A DNA stretch of 64,000 bases from Candidatus Kapaibacterium sp. (GCA_028284775.1 JANQRB010000163.1:1-64000); one strand, 5' to 3'; positions 45,879 to 55,274 are shown, counted from the stretch's first letter. The notes: generated by a model not told the origin, from the sequence alone. A program made the numbers and translations.

Positions 45879-46239
45879 AAGCACCCCAACCGGCATCTAT
45901 TAACAAAGTATCTAGTCTGTAAACTTAGTACTACATCGCTCATTTCGGAGAAAAACGCAAGGTTTTTGCAGGACTACTCCCGATAAACTAACAATTATTG
46001 TGAGAATACCTATAAACGAAGTTTACAACTTGTGAATATCGTCTCTGTGGCATCACCCAGGATAGTGAGGAGCATAAGTTCTTTAAGTGCAATGCGTTAG
46101 CAGCAATTCAGCAGACACTCAGCAGCCTTTTCGGCGAATTGGCACGATGTTTCTACACTCTAGTGCGTACCTGAGGCTGACAGAAGATCGAAAGCAAAGC
46201 AGCCAAGGGCAAAGCGACAAGAACAGAAGGAGGTGTGCT
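45879..46239. promoter_or_regulatory. Divergent intergenic region between kinase and receiver genes
   Basis: About 360 bases with the promoters of two divergent operons. A TTGGCACG at 46139-46146 matches the -24 half of a sigma-54 promoter, but the following TTCTA departs from the TTGCA -12 half, so I do not call it. The frame upstream of the receiver (46087-46239) is not supported as coding. Confidence 0.4.
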
Positions 46240-46629
46240 GTGAAACGTAATCGAAAAATCCTGATTGTAGACGATGAAGCGATCATTAGGACCTGTGCCG
46301 CACATAATCTGCGCCAACACGGCTACTTACCGATACTTGCCTCCAATGCCGATGAGGCGCGCGAACTTGCCAGACTGCATTCGCCGCAGGTAATTCTGCT
46401 CGATCTCCGCATGCCCGGCATCGATGGATTCGAGCTGCTGAGCGAATTCAAATGCTCGACGGCTACCGCGCACATCAAAGTCTTTATTATGAGCGACTTC
46501 CAGGAGATCGGCATTATGGAACAAGCCTTTGCCATCGGCGCCGATGATTACCTGTCGAAAGCCGAACATCTCTCGACTATCGGCGCGGACGTGGAACGCA
46601 AACTATTACGGCTGGCTGAAGCAGCCTAG
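46240..46629 (+). CDS. Stand-alone receiver-domain response regulator
   Basis: 129 residues, a single receiver domain: acidic pocket in ILIVDDEAI, phosphoacceptor Asp in VILLDLRMPGIDGF, Ser/Thr position in FIMSDF and the conserved Lys in DYLSKAEH. There is no output domain. Start GTG at 46240 follows AAGGAGGTGTGCT, an almost ideal ribosome binding site, although the frame is open from 46087. It lies divergent from the kinase/NtrC pair and 73 bp ahead of the DUF4402 subunit gene, so it may relay phosphate between the hybrid kinase and another protein. CheY-like function is inferred. Confidence 0.9.
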   Translation: MKRNRKILIVDDEAIIRTCAAHNLRQHGYLPILASNADEARELARLHSPQVILLDLRMPGIDGFELLSEFKCSTATAHIKVFIMSDFQEIGIMEQAFAIGADDYLSKAEHLSTIGADVERKLLRLAEAA

Positions 46630-46702
46630 AAATTATCATAGAGACTTAACAAATCGTAGCATTCAAGCTACTTGTTTAATCAACATGTTATGGAGTATTA
46701 TT

Positions 46703-47194
46703 ATGAAACGCTTTCTATCTACTCTCGCTGTATTCGCTCTTTCAGCTGGTTTTGTTTTCGCGCAGGACAATGCATCGGAGTCCGTTCAATGTACGACAGT
46801 CGTCATCAAGTCATTGAGCATCGAAAAAGACAAGGATTTGGATTTCGGAACGGTCGCTCAGGGTGTGGGCGAAGTGGAAATCGAAGTTGGCGATGATGCA
46901 GCGGTAAAATTAACAATCACCGGCCAGGAATACTACGATGTGCTGGTCAGCTATTCCAGCCCGGATTACCTTGAAACGAGCGATGGCGACCAACTGTCGT
47001 TCGAGGAAAAAGTCAAGCACAATGCAAGCAGTGAAGCGGCAGGCGCATCGAATATTGACAGCGGCGACTCGGTTCAACTGAACTCCAATGGCAACCACTA
47101 TCTCTTCCTCGGTGGAACGATCGATGTAGCGGCCAATCAGGCAACCGGATTCTACACAGGCACGGTCTCTTTCAGCGTCGAGTATGACTTGTAA
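46703..47194 (+). CDS. DUF4402-type secreted subunit (pilin/coat-like)
   Basis: 163 residues. Signal peptide MKRFLSTLAVFALSAGFVFAQ, then a beta-rich domain. LDFGTVAQG lies near the start, KLTITGQEYYDVLVSYS in the middle, and HYLFLGGTIDVAANQATGFYTGTVSFSVEYD at the end, the signature pattern of DUF4402. Such proteins are secreted subunits found beside PapD-like chaperones and ushers. Start ATG 46703 has GGAG upstream. The next two genes encode exactly such a chaperone and usher, so this is probably the structural subunit. A stable hairpin follows its stop at 47209-47246. Confidence 0.85.
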   Translation: MKRFLSTLAVFALSAGFVFAQDNASESVQCTTVVIKSLSIEKDKDLDFGTVAQGVGEVEIEVGDDAAVKLTITGQEYYDVLVSYSSPDYLETSDGDQLSFEEKVKHNASSEAAGASNIDSGDSVQLNSNGNHYLFLGGTIDVAANQATGFYTGTVSFSVEYDL

Positions 47195-47208
47195 TTGAAG
47201 CGTTGCAC

Positions 47209-47246
47209 GGTCGGGAAGGGTATCACGGACGATATTCTTCCCGACC
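47209..47246 (+). terminator. Intra-operon hairpin (attenuator-like) between subunit and chaperone
   Basis: GGTCGGGAAG and CTTCCCGACC are perfect 10-bp arms with an 18-base loop, 14 bases after the subunit stop. No T tract follows, so it may only partly stop transcription or protect the 3' end of the subunit mRNA, giving more subunit than chaperone and usher. Confidence 0.6.
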
Positions 47247-47362
47247 TGCGGTTTAAATGCTCACGATTGTTGCCGCCGCAAATTCGCACTTCAATACACG
47301 ACACCCAGCAATTAGATTCTACCGCGAACCAAACAAAAATATTAACAAACAAGGAAAATATC

Positions 47363-48235
47363 ATGCCTTCAATTGCAACGCTTCACAATCGACTTCTTCT
47401 GCTTGGTCTGTCGCTGCTACTCTGCTCGGCAATTCATCATCAGGCCGACGCGCAACTCATTATTGCCCCGACATCGGTCTTTTTGGATGACAGCCGTCGC
47501 ATTGCGACGTTTATGGTTATTAACAAAACGAATGAAGCGCGTGAAATTGATCTGTCCTTTGCATTCGGCTATCCGACAGCGGATTCGACCGGTACAATGG
47601 TAATGCTTTACAACGACACTGCCGCCGCGGCCCGATTTTCGCTTACCTCGTGGGTTAAGGTCTTTCCACGCAAATTTGTGCTGCAGGCCGATCAAAAGCA
47701 ATACGTCCGCCTGATGGCGCGGCCGCCCCAGGGCCTTGCGGAAGGCAATTACTGGGGAAGGCTCCTTACCTCATCGAGTATCGGAACTTCAATTGCAAGT
47801 GAAAGCAACGAACAGATCGGAGCCGAGCTGCGTTTTACGATTGACCAGGTTGTGCCGGTACTTTTCCGCAAGGGAGACAAACAACCGGATATTACAATTA
47901 TCGATCATAGCATAGAACAGGATTCGCAATTGGTTTTACTGCAAAGCCGTGTAGAGTGCAATTCCAACCCTCCCTTCTACGGCACATCGTACTGCCGAAT
48001 TTACGATTCGGAAAATACCCTTGTCCACCAGATGGAAAGTCCGCTCACGGTGTACTTCGATGCCGTCAAAAACCTGTCAATTCCACGCAGTTCATTACCT
48101 CCCGGGACCTATTCCGTTGAGTTTAACATTGATGCAAAGCGCGCCTTTATCGATGAACGATTTCTGCTCGACATTGAGCCGCAACGCAGCACGTGGTCAT
48201 TCACGATAGACGCTAACCCCAATTCCGGAGATTAA
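47363..48235 (+). CDS. PapD-like periplasmic chaperone
   Basis: 290 residues with a Sec signal ending HHQADAQ. The mature part has the two Ig-like lobes of fimbrial chaperones. Strand A1 and the following strand read LIIAPTSVFLDDSRRIATFMVINK. FPRKFVLQADQKQYVRLMARPPQGLAEGNYWGRLL is the F1-G1 region, and the second lobe (about 165-280) ends before NPNSGD. Chaperones of this kind donate a strand to pilus-like subunits. The frame is open back to 47195 through the intergenic hairpin. ATG 47363 with AAGGAAAATATC upstream is the real start. Eight bases separate it from the usher gene. Confidence 0.82.
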   Translation: MPSIATLHNRLLLLGLSLLLCSAIHHQADAQLIIAPTSVFLDDSRRIATFMVINKTNEAREIDLSFAFGYPTADSTGTMVMLYNDTAAAARFSLTSWVKVFPRKFVLQADQKQYVRLMARPPQGLAEGNYWGRLLTSSSIGTSIASESNEQIGAELRFTIDQVVPVLFRKGDKQPDITIIDHSIEQDSQLVLLQSRVECNSNPPFYGTSYCRIYDSENTLVHQMESPLTVYFDAVKNLSIPRSSLPPGTYSVEFNIDAKRAFIDERFLLDIEPQRSTWSFTIDANPNSGD

Positions 48236-48243
48236 GAAAGGCG

Positions 48244-50826
48244 ATGTCGGAAATGCCGGTTCGGCGCATATCGACTTTGCTTGTGCTGCTATTCATGGTC
48301 TTCCAGCCCACAAAAGCAACGGAACTCCCGGAAGGGGCCGAAGAAGTGTTTTTCACACTGCGACACAAGCGTATTCTCATCGTGTATATCGATGCCGTGA
48401 TAAACAAGGATAAAATAATGCTGCCCCTGATACCCCTTCTGCGTCACCTGCAGGTCTACCACGAAGCCGATACGCTGGCAAGGCGTGTCGAAGGAAGGCA
48501 ACCCCGCTCAGGTCGGGACTTTGTCGTCGACGTCGCCGGGAGGCTACTCCAGCGTGATGACGCTCTCCTGCCAATCCAGAACGAGGACATGATAATAGTT
48601 CGCGATGAGGCCTACCTTTCGCTCAGCCTGCTTGAGAATCTGCTGTCCTGCAGCATATCGGTGGATTATGCCGAGCTCCGCCTCAACCTCAAAACGGACT
48701 ACCAGCTGCCGCTGGAACGTACGGTTCTTCGCAAACAGTCTTACGGGCGTTCCCTGGAAAATGAAGACGTCTCCCTTCGCGTTCCGCTCCTTCACGATCG
48801 CGCGAAGGCTGTCTTTCGCGGTGGATTTCTCAACTATCGACTGCAAACGCAGGCCGACAACAGGCAAAAGGGTGTCCAGGGCAATTTGCAAGCCAAAGCG
48901 GAACTGCTTGGCGGTGACTTGTTCAGCGGCTTCAGCTCCAATTTGCAAGGCGATAGTCTGCTGTTTGACGGCAGCTTTCTCTGGCGCTATTATCTGGGGC
49001 CCAACAGCAGCTTAACACAGATCCGCTGTGGCTATCTTCCTACGGCCGGATTAACCAGCGGAAACATGCTTGGTGTCGAATTGAACAATGATCCTCTCCG
49101 TCTGCCACATCACTTTTCAGAAAGCGAGCTGACCAGCAGTCTGCTCTTCAACTGGGATGCCGAGCTATATATCAATAATCGCCTCGTCGAAGTTCGGCAG
49201 GGTGACAGCAGCACCCGCGTAAACTTCAGTGTGCCGCTCAGCTTCGGCAGCTCGTCGATTTTACTTAAGAAGTACGGCCCGATGGATCAGTATGAAGAGG
49301 AGCAATTGCGTATTGTCGTTCCGCGTAGTTTTCGGCGGCCGGGAGACTTTGCCTATCATCTGCGGGGCGGTGTGATAAGCTCAAGCGGAAGCCCGTTGTT
49401 CGAAGGCGGCCTGGCATTTGGAATCAATCGGGAACTGACGGTGGAGGTAAACGGCTCGCAATATTTCCACAAATATGAGGGGCGGTCTCTGGTCACGGGA
49501 TTGCTGCACGGACGTCTCGGTGAAAGTATTCTAAGCTCGCTCAGCATCGAACCGGCCCGAGCCTATGGCATCTCCCTTAGTGCATCGATCGGTGCGCGCA
49601 GTCGCCTCAAGACCAAGGTCGACTACACGCCCCGCGGAACATCGCTTGCCCCGACACAGCGAGGAAATCTGGCTTTCGATCTGCGTCTCCCGGGCCGGTT
49701 TTTCGGAAAAGCCTTCGACCTCTCCGTCGATGGGCAGCTGCAGCGTTTCAAATCCGGCTTATTGCGATCGAAACTACAGTCCAATCTGCGTTTCGCGCTG
49801 GCCGGCGCCGCTGTCGACAGTCGCTGGCGCTACGACGAGACTCGCACAGGGTCCTACATGGTCAGTCAAAATTTCCGCGGCGATCTTTCCCTGCGATATC
49901 CGTTGCGGATGGATTGGCTGCCGGATATCCTGAAGGGCATTGATGTCGAAGCGGCGGCAGGCTATCACTTCACAGAGCAAATTCTATCGGGCTGCGTGCT
50001 GGGTATGACGCGCAAATTTATGTTTGCTACAACCCGCTGCGACATCGGGGTGCGCTATGACGTCCTGCGCGGGCAGACGCAGGCGCAGCTTCGTCTTTCT
50101 CATAACCTGCCTTTTACCCGCATACGTTCGGCGCTGCGACGCGATCGTCAGCACTACAGAGGCGAAATGAGCCTTGAAGGCAGCGTCGCCCTCGATGAAC
50201 TCAGCCGGTCGCTGGTGTTTTCGTCGAAAGCCATGCGCGGGGCCGCTGCGCTCAGCGTTCGCGTTTTTATCGACTCGAACGCCAATGGACGCTTCGACGA
50301 GGGCGAAACAATCATCGACAATCCCGCGCTGAGCATTGGGCAGTCCGTGACATTGGAACGGGATGAATCGGGTATTGTGCGAATTCTTAATCTTCTTCCC
50401 TACACGGAGTACATAGTCCGTCTCGATTGCTCAGCGCTGCCGAATCCATTGCTGACGCCGCGCCACGCTGCATTTGCCGTTATAACAGATCCTCATCGCA
50501 TCAAGGCGATTGACATTCCCTTGCTGCAGGGTGGAATTGTAGAAGGGCGAATCAGTCTCCAATCGGCGGCGGGGATTCGACCGGGCGCCGGCCTTCGACT
50601 TCGTATCACGGACAATGAGGGACAGATAATCAAGGAAACGCTCAGTTTTTCCGACGGCAGCTTCTACCTAATGGGTGTACCGCCCGGTGATTTCACGGCA
50701 TTAATCGACCCGGCGCAACTTGAATTGCTTGAAATCAAGCAAGGCGCCGAACCGGTCGCCTTCAGTGTGCGTCAGAGTCTTGAGGGTGACCTTGTCAGTG
50801 GGATCGATTTGCATTTAGTTCAGTGA
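48244..50826 (+). CDS. Usher-like outer-membrane barrel protein
   Basis: 860 residues with a signal peptide (STLLVLLFMVFQPTKATE). An N-terminal domain (about 30-130: YIDAVINKDKIMLPLIPLLRHL) follows. A long beta-barrel region with alternating strands (about 150-640) contains a plug-like segment (LFNWDAELYINNRLVEVRQGDSSTRVNFSVPL). C-terminal Ig-like domains include VFIDSNANGRFDEGETIIDN, an SdrD-B/Ca-binding type loop, and a carboxypeptidase-regulatory-like module (VEGRISLQSAAGIRPGAGL). This is the order of chaperone-usher ushers, which export and assemble subunits. The match is by architecture and neighbours; sequence similarity to classical FimD/PapC is not evident by eye. Confidence 0.75.
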   Translation: MSEMPVRRISTLLVLLFMVFQPTKATELPEGAEEVFFTLRHKRILIVYIDAVINKDKIMLPLIPLLRHLQVYHEADTLARRVEGRQPRSGRDFVVDVAGRLLQRDDALLPIQNEDMIIVRDEAYLSLSLLENLLSCSISVDYAELRLNLKTDYQLPLERTVLRKQSYGRSLENEDVSLRVPLLHDRAKAVFRGGFLNYRLQTQADNRQKGVQGNLQAKAELLGGDLFSGFSSNLQGDSLLFDGSFLWRYYLGPNSSLTQIRCGYLPTAGLTSGNMLGVELNNDPLRLPHHFSESELTSSLLFNWDAELYINNRLVEVRQGDSSTRVNFSVPLSFGSSSILLKKYGPMDQYEEEQLRIVVPRSFRRPGDFAYHLRGGVISSSGSPLFEGGLAFGINRELTVEVNGSQYFHKYEGRSLVTGLLHGRLGESILSSLSIEPARAYGISLSASIGARSRLKTKVDYTPRGTSLAPTQRGNLAFDLRLPGRFFGKAFDLSVDGQLQRFKSGLLRSKLQSNLRFALAGAAVDSRWRYDETRTGSYMVSQNFRGDLSLRYPLRMDWLPDILKGIDVEAAAGYHFTEQILSGCVLGMTRKFMFATTRCDIGVRYDVLRGQTQAQLRLSHNLPFTRIRSALRRDRQHYRGEMSLEGSVALDELSRSLVFSSKAMRGAAALSVRVFIDSNANGRFDEGETIIDNPALSIGQSVTLERDESGIVRILNLLPYTEYIVRLDCSALPNPLLTPRHAAFAVITDPHRIKAIDIPLLQGGIVEGRISLQSAAGIRPGAGLRLRITDNEGQIIKETLSFSDGSFYLMGVPPGDFTALIDPAQLELLEIKQGAEPVAFSVRQSLEGDLVSGIDLHLVQ

Positions 50827-51353
50827 GCCTGCGACGCTCCATATTAATGACTGGCCCCCGGTCAATTCTCATCCCTTCCAGGCAGCCCCCCCTGCAATGC
50901 TTTTGCGAAAACAGCGCTCCGCTGTCATATGCAATCGAACAAAAACGAAGTGGTTATTGAATGTACGACCGGATTCTCTTTCTCGATACGGATCCGACTT
51001 CTCATGAGACATTCCGGCAACAGTATTCAGCACATGGCGCTGTGGCTGCCGGACGAAGCAGTATCTTCCATTCAGCCAACTCTGCCCCTAGAGCCGCGGA
51101 AAACACAAGTTTTTTGGGTCTTTTTGGATGCTTGTGTGTTGTTGGATTGTGGTTTCCGTGATCGAGCGTCAAATTTTGCCAATTTGACGGCGATCCGAAA
51201 TTTGACGGTTTTAAGTATTTCCATTGAGGGATAATTGCGCTATTTTGCGCGATTTGATATTACACGCGATTCGTCAATTCCGGCCCGGCTCTCTCAGGCC
51301 AGCGGCTGTTTCCTCTCAGTTACTCGACATCCACAAGTGGGAAGGTGCAAATT
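50827..51353. other. Gene-free stretch before the DUF4397 protein
   Basis: About 530 bases. Two overlapping short plus frames (50929 and 50961) lack support. Contains the palindrome at 51167-51189 and presumably the promoter of the following gene. Confidence 0.4.
51167..51207. promoter_or_regulatory. Palindromic operator-like site upstream of the DUF4397 protein
   Basis: CGTCAAATT and AATTTGACG are perfect 9-bp arms around TTGCC (51167-51189). A third half-site AAATTTGACG follows at 51198-51207. The pattern of one palindrome plus a half-site about 150 bases before the start codon suggests a regulator binding site. The regulator is unknown. Confidence 0.45.
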
Positions 51354-54300
51354 ATGATCAGATCGCTACGTTGTCTCTTTGTGGCGACAGTGCTTTTGTT
51401 CGCTGTTGCGGAAGCCAGGGCGCAAAACTGTGAAGTCCAGTTCATCAATAATTTCGGCGTCTCGAGCGCAACCGTTTTTGCTGCCGTTGACCTCTACATC
51501 GGCGATGTAAAGCGTTCCGAGCTGGATGACTTCGACTATCGAACGGCAACTCCCTTTATCGAGTTGCGGGCCAATCGGACCTACACCTTAACCCTTGCCT
51601 CCTCGGGCAGCACTTTTCTCGGCAACCAGACGATTACCTTTACCGAGACGGAGTTTTTGTTGGAGGATCGTCAGTACGTGTTCATGATTCACGGCATCAG
51701 CGGCACGGGATTTGAAAATCCGGTGGGTGGCCGCGACATTGGTGTGGCAATAACCATGCTGGAGACACGCGATCAGGTGGATGTCGCAGGCTCGGTTGAA
51801 TTCGTCTCTTTTAACGGCATCACCGATGCGATCGATATGGACATCGTGTCGGATTTCGGCGCGCCGCCGCTTTTGTCGAACTTTAATTACGGCGTGTTCA
51901 ACGGCTACATCAGCATCGATCCCGAAGAATACGTGCTGACACTGACGGAGACGGGCGTGCCGGAGAACATCCAGCGTGGATTCATTCGAAATCTCACCAA
52001 CCTCGCGAATCAACCGGTCGTTCTCTTCTCATCAGGCTTCATCACGCCGGAGAATGAGCCTGACATAGTCACGGACGACTTTAAGGCTAACCTGTTTGTG
52101 GCGCGACGCAGTGGACAGGTGCTGCCCTTCCAGGAGCGCGGTTCATTCGTACAATTCGTGCACAACGCCCCCTTTCCCGATGCCGCCGTCGTCGATATGT
52201 ACGTCAACGGTGAAAAGAATGAGGACACGGACGACTTTGAGTTTCGCACGGCAACGCCCTTCGAGGAACTTCGGTCGGGCGATGAAGTCAACGTTGCCAT
52301 TGCAAACGACGAGAGTGAAAACCCGGATGACGATGTCGTTGCCGAATTCTCGCTGGGCAAACTGATTCCCAATCGCTACTATACGGTTTTTGCCAATGGA
52401 ATTCTTGGCGGCGGCTGGGAAAACGGCGACCCGGGCAACCGGGATATCGAGCTTGATCTTATCCCCGTCGAAGTTGCGATGGGCGCCAATGACCCCTCCG
52501 ACGTGGATGTCTTCACCTTCGACGGTTGTACCGACTGTCCCTCGATCGACCTCTATACCAATCTGTTGGCGTCGCCGGATTTCATCGATGTGGACTATGG
52601 CATGGCGAGCGGACCGCGCGCCTACAATCCCGACGCATTTGTATTTACGATAACCGAGAACGACTCGAAAGTGGACCAGTTGGGTCGCTACTTCGGCGAC
52701 TTGCGCGATTATGCCGGCGATGCGATTGTGTTCTTCACTTCCGGCTTTCTGACGACAGCTAACGAGCCGGTCAACGTCCCCCCAAGCTACGAATTGAGAC
52801 TTATGGCCGCCCTGCCGAGCGGCGAGGTATTGACACTCCCCTTTGCCGCCAATATGCAAATCGTGCACAATGCGGCCGATCCCTCGCTGAGCGAAGTCGA
52901 CGTGTACGTCAATGGTCTGAAGCGCCCCCCGATGGACGACCTCGGCTTCCGCAAGGCAACGCCGTTCATGACGGTGCCTGCCGAAGTGCCCCTCGATGTC
53001 GTTATTGCCAACAAAAACAGCAGCGGACCCGGCAGCAGCGTTTTGAAACAATTCGACCTCGATCCGCTGGATCGTGAAACTTCCTATGTTGCCTTTGCCA
53101 ACGGTGTTATGAACGAGGATTTCGAGAATCCCGATCCTGGCGTCCGCGACATCAGCCTTAATGTTATTCCCAATATCGGACGCGAAGAATCCGCGGTCGA
53201 AATCAATACCGAATTTTTCGTTTTCCACGGCGTGAGCGACGCCGGGCCGGTTGATATTTATCGTTCGATTCCGGGCGAACCGCTGGTTGCCGATCTCGAT
53301 TACGGCGAAGGCAGCGACTATGCTTCGCTGGCGCCGGAACGTCACGTATTGACGCTGACCGAAGCGGGCGACATCGATGCGATTATCGGCAATTATGTTG
53401 CCGACTTGGACGGTCTTGCCGGACAGTCGGCCGCGGTTTTTGCTTCGGGATTTGCCACACCGGGCAATGAGCCGGTGGCGATTCCGGCCGAGTATGGCTT
53501 CGGTATTTTCGCCGCTTTTCCCGACGGCAGCGTCGTCAACTTTCCGGAAGAAGTCATCGACGCGGCCAAAGTGCAGATCATTAACAACTCCGGACTGCCG
53601 GCGGCCGGCCCGGTCGATATTTACGTTGACGGTAAAAAGTCCGCGGCACTTGATGATCTGGGATTTCGTGCTGCCACGCCCTATCTGGACCTGCCGGCGA
53701 ATCAGGCTCTCGACATCGTTATCGCCGAGGGCGGCAGCACCCGCGCCGACGACAGAGTGCTTAAGCGCCTGACGATCGATCCGCTGACAAAAGATGCCGC
53801 TTATGTGATGATCGTCAACGGCACGGACGATGAAGACTATGAGAACGGCGACCCCGGCAACCGTGACATTCGCATCAATCTCTTTCAGATGGACGGCCGG
53901 GTTGAAGCTATCAATCCCGCCGGCCTCGAGTTTTTCGCCTTCCACGGCCTGACGGATGCGCCCGCAGTCGATATATACGTCGATGATGCAGACGATCCGA
54001 TCGCCGCGGGCATCGATTATGGCATGGCCAGTAGCTACCAGGCCGTGCCGCCCGCCGAATACACGCTGACCGTCACCGCCGCCGGCGACCGTACCAGTAT
54101 TGTCGGCGCTTACATAGCGGATGTCACGGGATTGGAAGGCCGCACGATGGTCATATTTGCCTCCGGCTTCCTCACGCTCGACGGCGAGCCCGGCAATGTG
54201 CCCAGTGACTACACGGTCGGATTCTTCGCCGCCTTTCCGGACGGCAACGTCATTCGCCTGCCCGAAGCGGGTGTGGAAACAGCGCAGGTGCAGATCATTC

Positions 54301-55274
54301 ACAACTCCGCCGACCCGGTCGCGGCAGAGGTGGATGTTTACCTTAACGGCGGCAAACGCGCCGACCTCGATGATTTCGGCTTTCGCTCGGCGACGACCTT
54401 TTTCCCCATACCGGCCGGCGAGAACATCGAACTGACCGTTGCGGCGCCAGGCAGCACAGGGCCGGACGACCAGGTCGTGGAAACGATTCAAATCGACCCG
54501 CTTGACGCCGATGGCCGTTATGTCATCATTATCAGCGGCGTGGTTGGCGATGGATTCAATAATCCGGATCCGGGTAATCGCAACATCAATCTCGATGTCT
54601 ATCCCGTAGCCGCGAATGAAGATGCGCAGAGTCCGAACCTCTATGATCTCTTCGTTTTCCACGGCGCCACAGATGCCCCGGCCATCGATCTTTATACGAA
54701 TATTAACGGCAACCCCGAAGCGGCGAATCTTGACTATGGCGACAACAGCGAGTATCTTTCGTTTATGACCAGTGTGCAAAACTTAACCGTCACCGCCGCC
54801 GGTGACAAGAGTACCGTCGTGGGCATCTTTCAGGCTGATTTTACCGGCCTGCAGGGTCAAACCGGCGTCATCGTTGTCTGCGGATTCCTGACCAGCGACG
54901 ACGAGCCGGGCGAGATTCCTTCCGACTACCAGCTGGCGCTGTGCCTGGTGCAGGCGGACGGCAGCGTGACGCGTCTGGATGCCGTCTCCAGCGTAGCTGA
55001 GCCGCAAGAATTGGCCGCCGGTACGCTTCGGGCGCTTCCCAATCCGGCAAGCATCAGCACGACGCTGCGCTACACCCTGACCGTGCCGGCCGAAGTTGAG
55101 CTGACGGTCGTCAACTCGATCGGGCAGATCGTTGCGCGCTTCCAGACGGGATGGCAAAATGCCGGTGAACACAGCTTAAAGCTCGACGCATCCGGATGGG
55201 CCGCAGGCATGTATTCCTGCCGTTTGACAACGGCTACGGGTACCGCCGCCCTGCAGTTTGTCGTAACGAAATGA
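51354..55274 (+). CDS. Large secreted DUF4397-repeat protein with T9SS sorting domain
   Basis: 1306 residues with signal MIRSLRCLFVATVLLFAVAEARAQ. Five consecutive units of about 235 residues follow. Each opens with VQxIHNxADPxxxxVDVYVNG and DDFxFRxATPF (DUF4397) and continues with a second half containing FxFHGxTDAPxxDIYxN and xLTVTxAGD. Unit starts lie near residues 26, 265, 500, 740 and 980. The C-terminus is a sorting module (ALPNPASISTTLRYTL...GMYSCRLTTATG...FVVTK). DUF4397 repeats occur in surface and biofilm-matrix proteins. The ATG at 51354 (GGAAGG eight bases upstream) is preferred to a GTG at 51345. A terminator follows at 55314. The repeats give long antisense open frames that are not genes. 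Confidence 0.9.
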   Translation: MIRSLRCLFVATVLLFAVAEARAQNCEVQFINNFGVSSATVFAAVDLYIGDVKRSELDDFDYRTATPFIELRANRTYTLTLASSGSTFLGNQTITFTETEFLLEDRQYVFMIHGISGTGFENPVGGRDIGVAITMLETRDQVDVAGSVEFVSFNGITDAIDMDIVSDFGAPPLLSNFNYGVFNGYISIDPEEYVLTLTETGVPENIQRGFIRNLTNLANQPVVLFSSGFITPENEPDIVTDDFKANLFVARRSGQVLPFQERGSFVQFVHNAPFPDAAVVDMYVNGEKNEDTDDFEFRTATPFEELRSGDEVNVAIANDESENPDDDVVAEFSLGKLIPNRYYTVFANGILGGGWENGDPGNRDIELDLIPVEVAMGANDPSDVDVFTFDGCTDCPSIDLYTNLLASPDFIDVDYGMASGPRAYNPDAFVFTITENDSKVDQLGRYFGDLRDYAGDAIVFFTSGFLTTANEPVNVPPSYELRLMAALPSGEVLTLPFAANMQIVHNAADPSLSEVDVYVNGLKRPPMDDLGFRKATPFMTVPAEVPLDVVIANKNSSGPGSSVLKQFDLDPLDRETSYVAFANGVMNEDFENPDPGVRDISLNVIPNIGREESAVEINTEFFVFHGVSDAGPVDIYRSIPGEPLVADLDYGEGSDYASLAPERHVLTLTEAGDIDAIIGNYVADLDGLAGQSAAVFASGFATPGNEPVAIPAEYGFGIFAAFPDGSVVNFPEEVIDAAKVQIINNSGLPAAGPVDIYVDGKKSAALDDLGFRAATPYLDLPANQALDIVIAEGGSTRADDRVLKRLTIDPLTKDAAYVMIVNGTDDEDYENGDPGNRDIRINLFQMDGRVEAINPAGLEFFAFHGLTDAPAVDIYVDDADDPIAAGIDYGMASSYQAVPPAEYTLTVTAAGDRTSIVGAYIADVTGLEGRTMVIFASGFLTLDGEPGNVPSDYTVGFFAAFPDGNVIRLPEAGVETAQVQIIHNSADPVAAEVDVYLNGGKRADLDDFGFRSATTFFPIPAGENIELTVAAPGSTGPDDQVVETIQIDPLDADGRYVIIISGVVGDGFNNPDPGNRNINLDVYPVAANEDAQSPNLYDLFVFHGATDAPAIDLYTNINGNPEAANLDYGDNSEYLSFMTSVQNLTVTAAGDKSTVVGIFQADFTGLQGQTGVIVVCGFLTSDDEPGEIPSDYQLALCLVQADGSVTRLDAVSSVAEPQELAAGTLRALPNPASISTTLRYTLTVPAEVELTVVNSIGQIVARFQTGWQNAGEHSLKLDASGWAAGMYSCRLTTATGTAALQFVVTK

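Noticed and set aside
46139..46155. Sigma-54-like promoter TTGGCACG...TTCTA before the receiver gene
   Set aside because: The -24 element fits but the -12 element lacks the GC dinucleotide, so it is too weak to call.
50961..51161. Short frame starting MYDRILFLDTDP, faintly like a receiver domain opening
   Set aside because: Similarity covers only a few residues, no phosphoacceptor block follows and no ribosome binding site is seen.
52143..54779. 878-codon open frame on the minus strand inside the DUF4397 gene
   Set aside because: It mirrors the repeated units of the plus-strand gene, has no domain or signal, and arises from composition and repeat structure. The plus-strand frame has signal peptide, repeats and sorting module.
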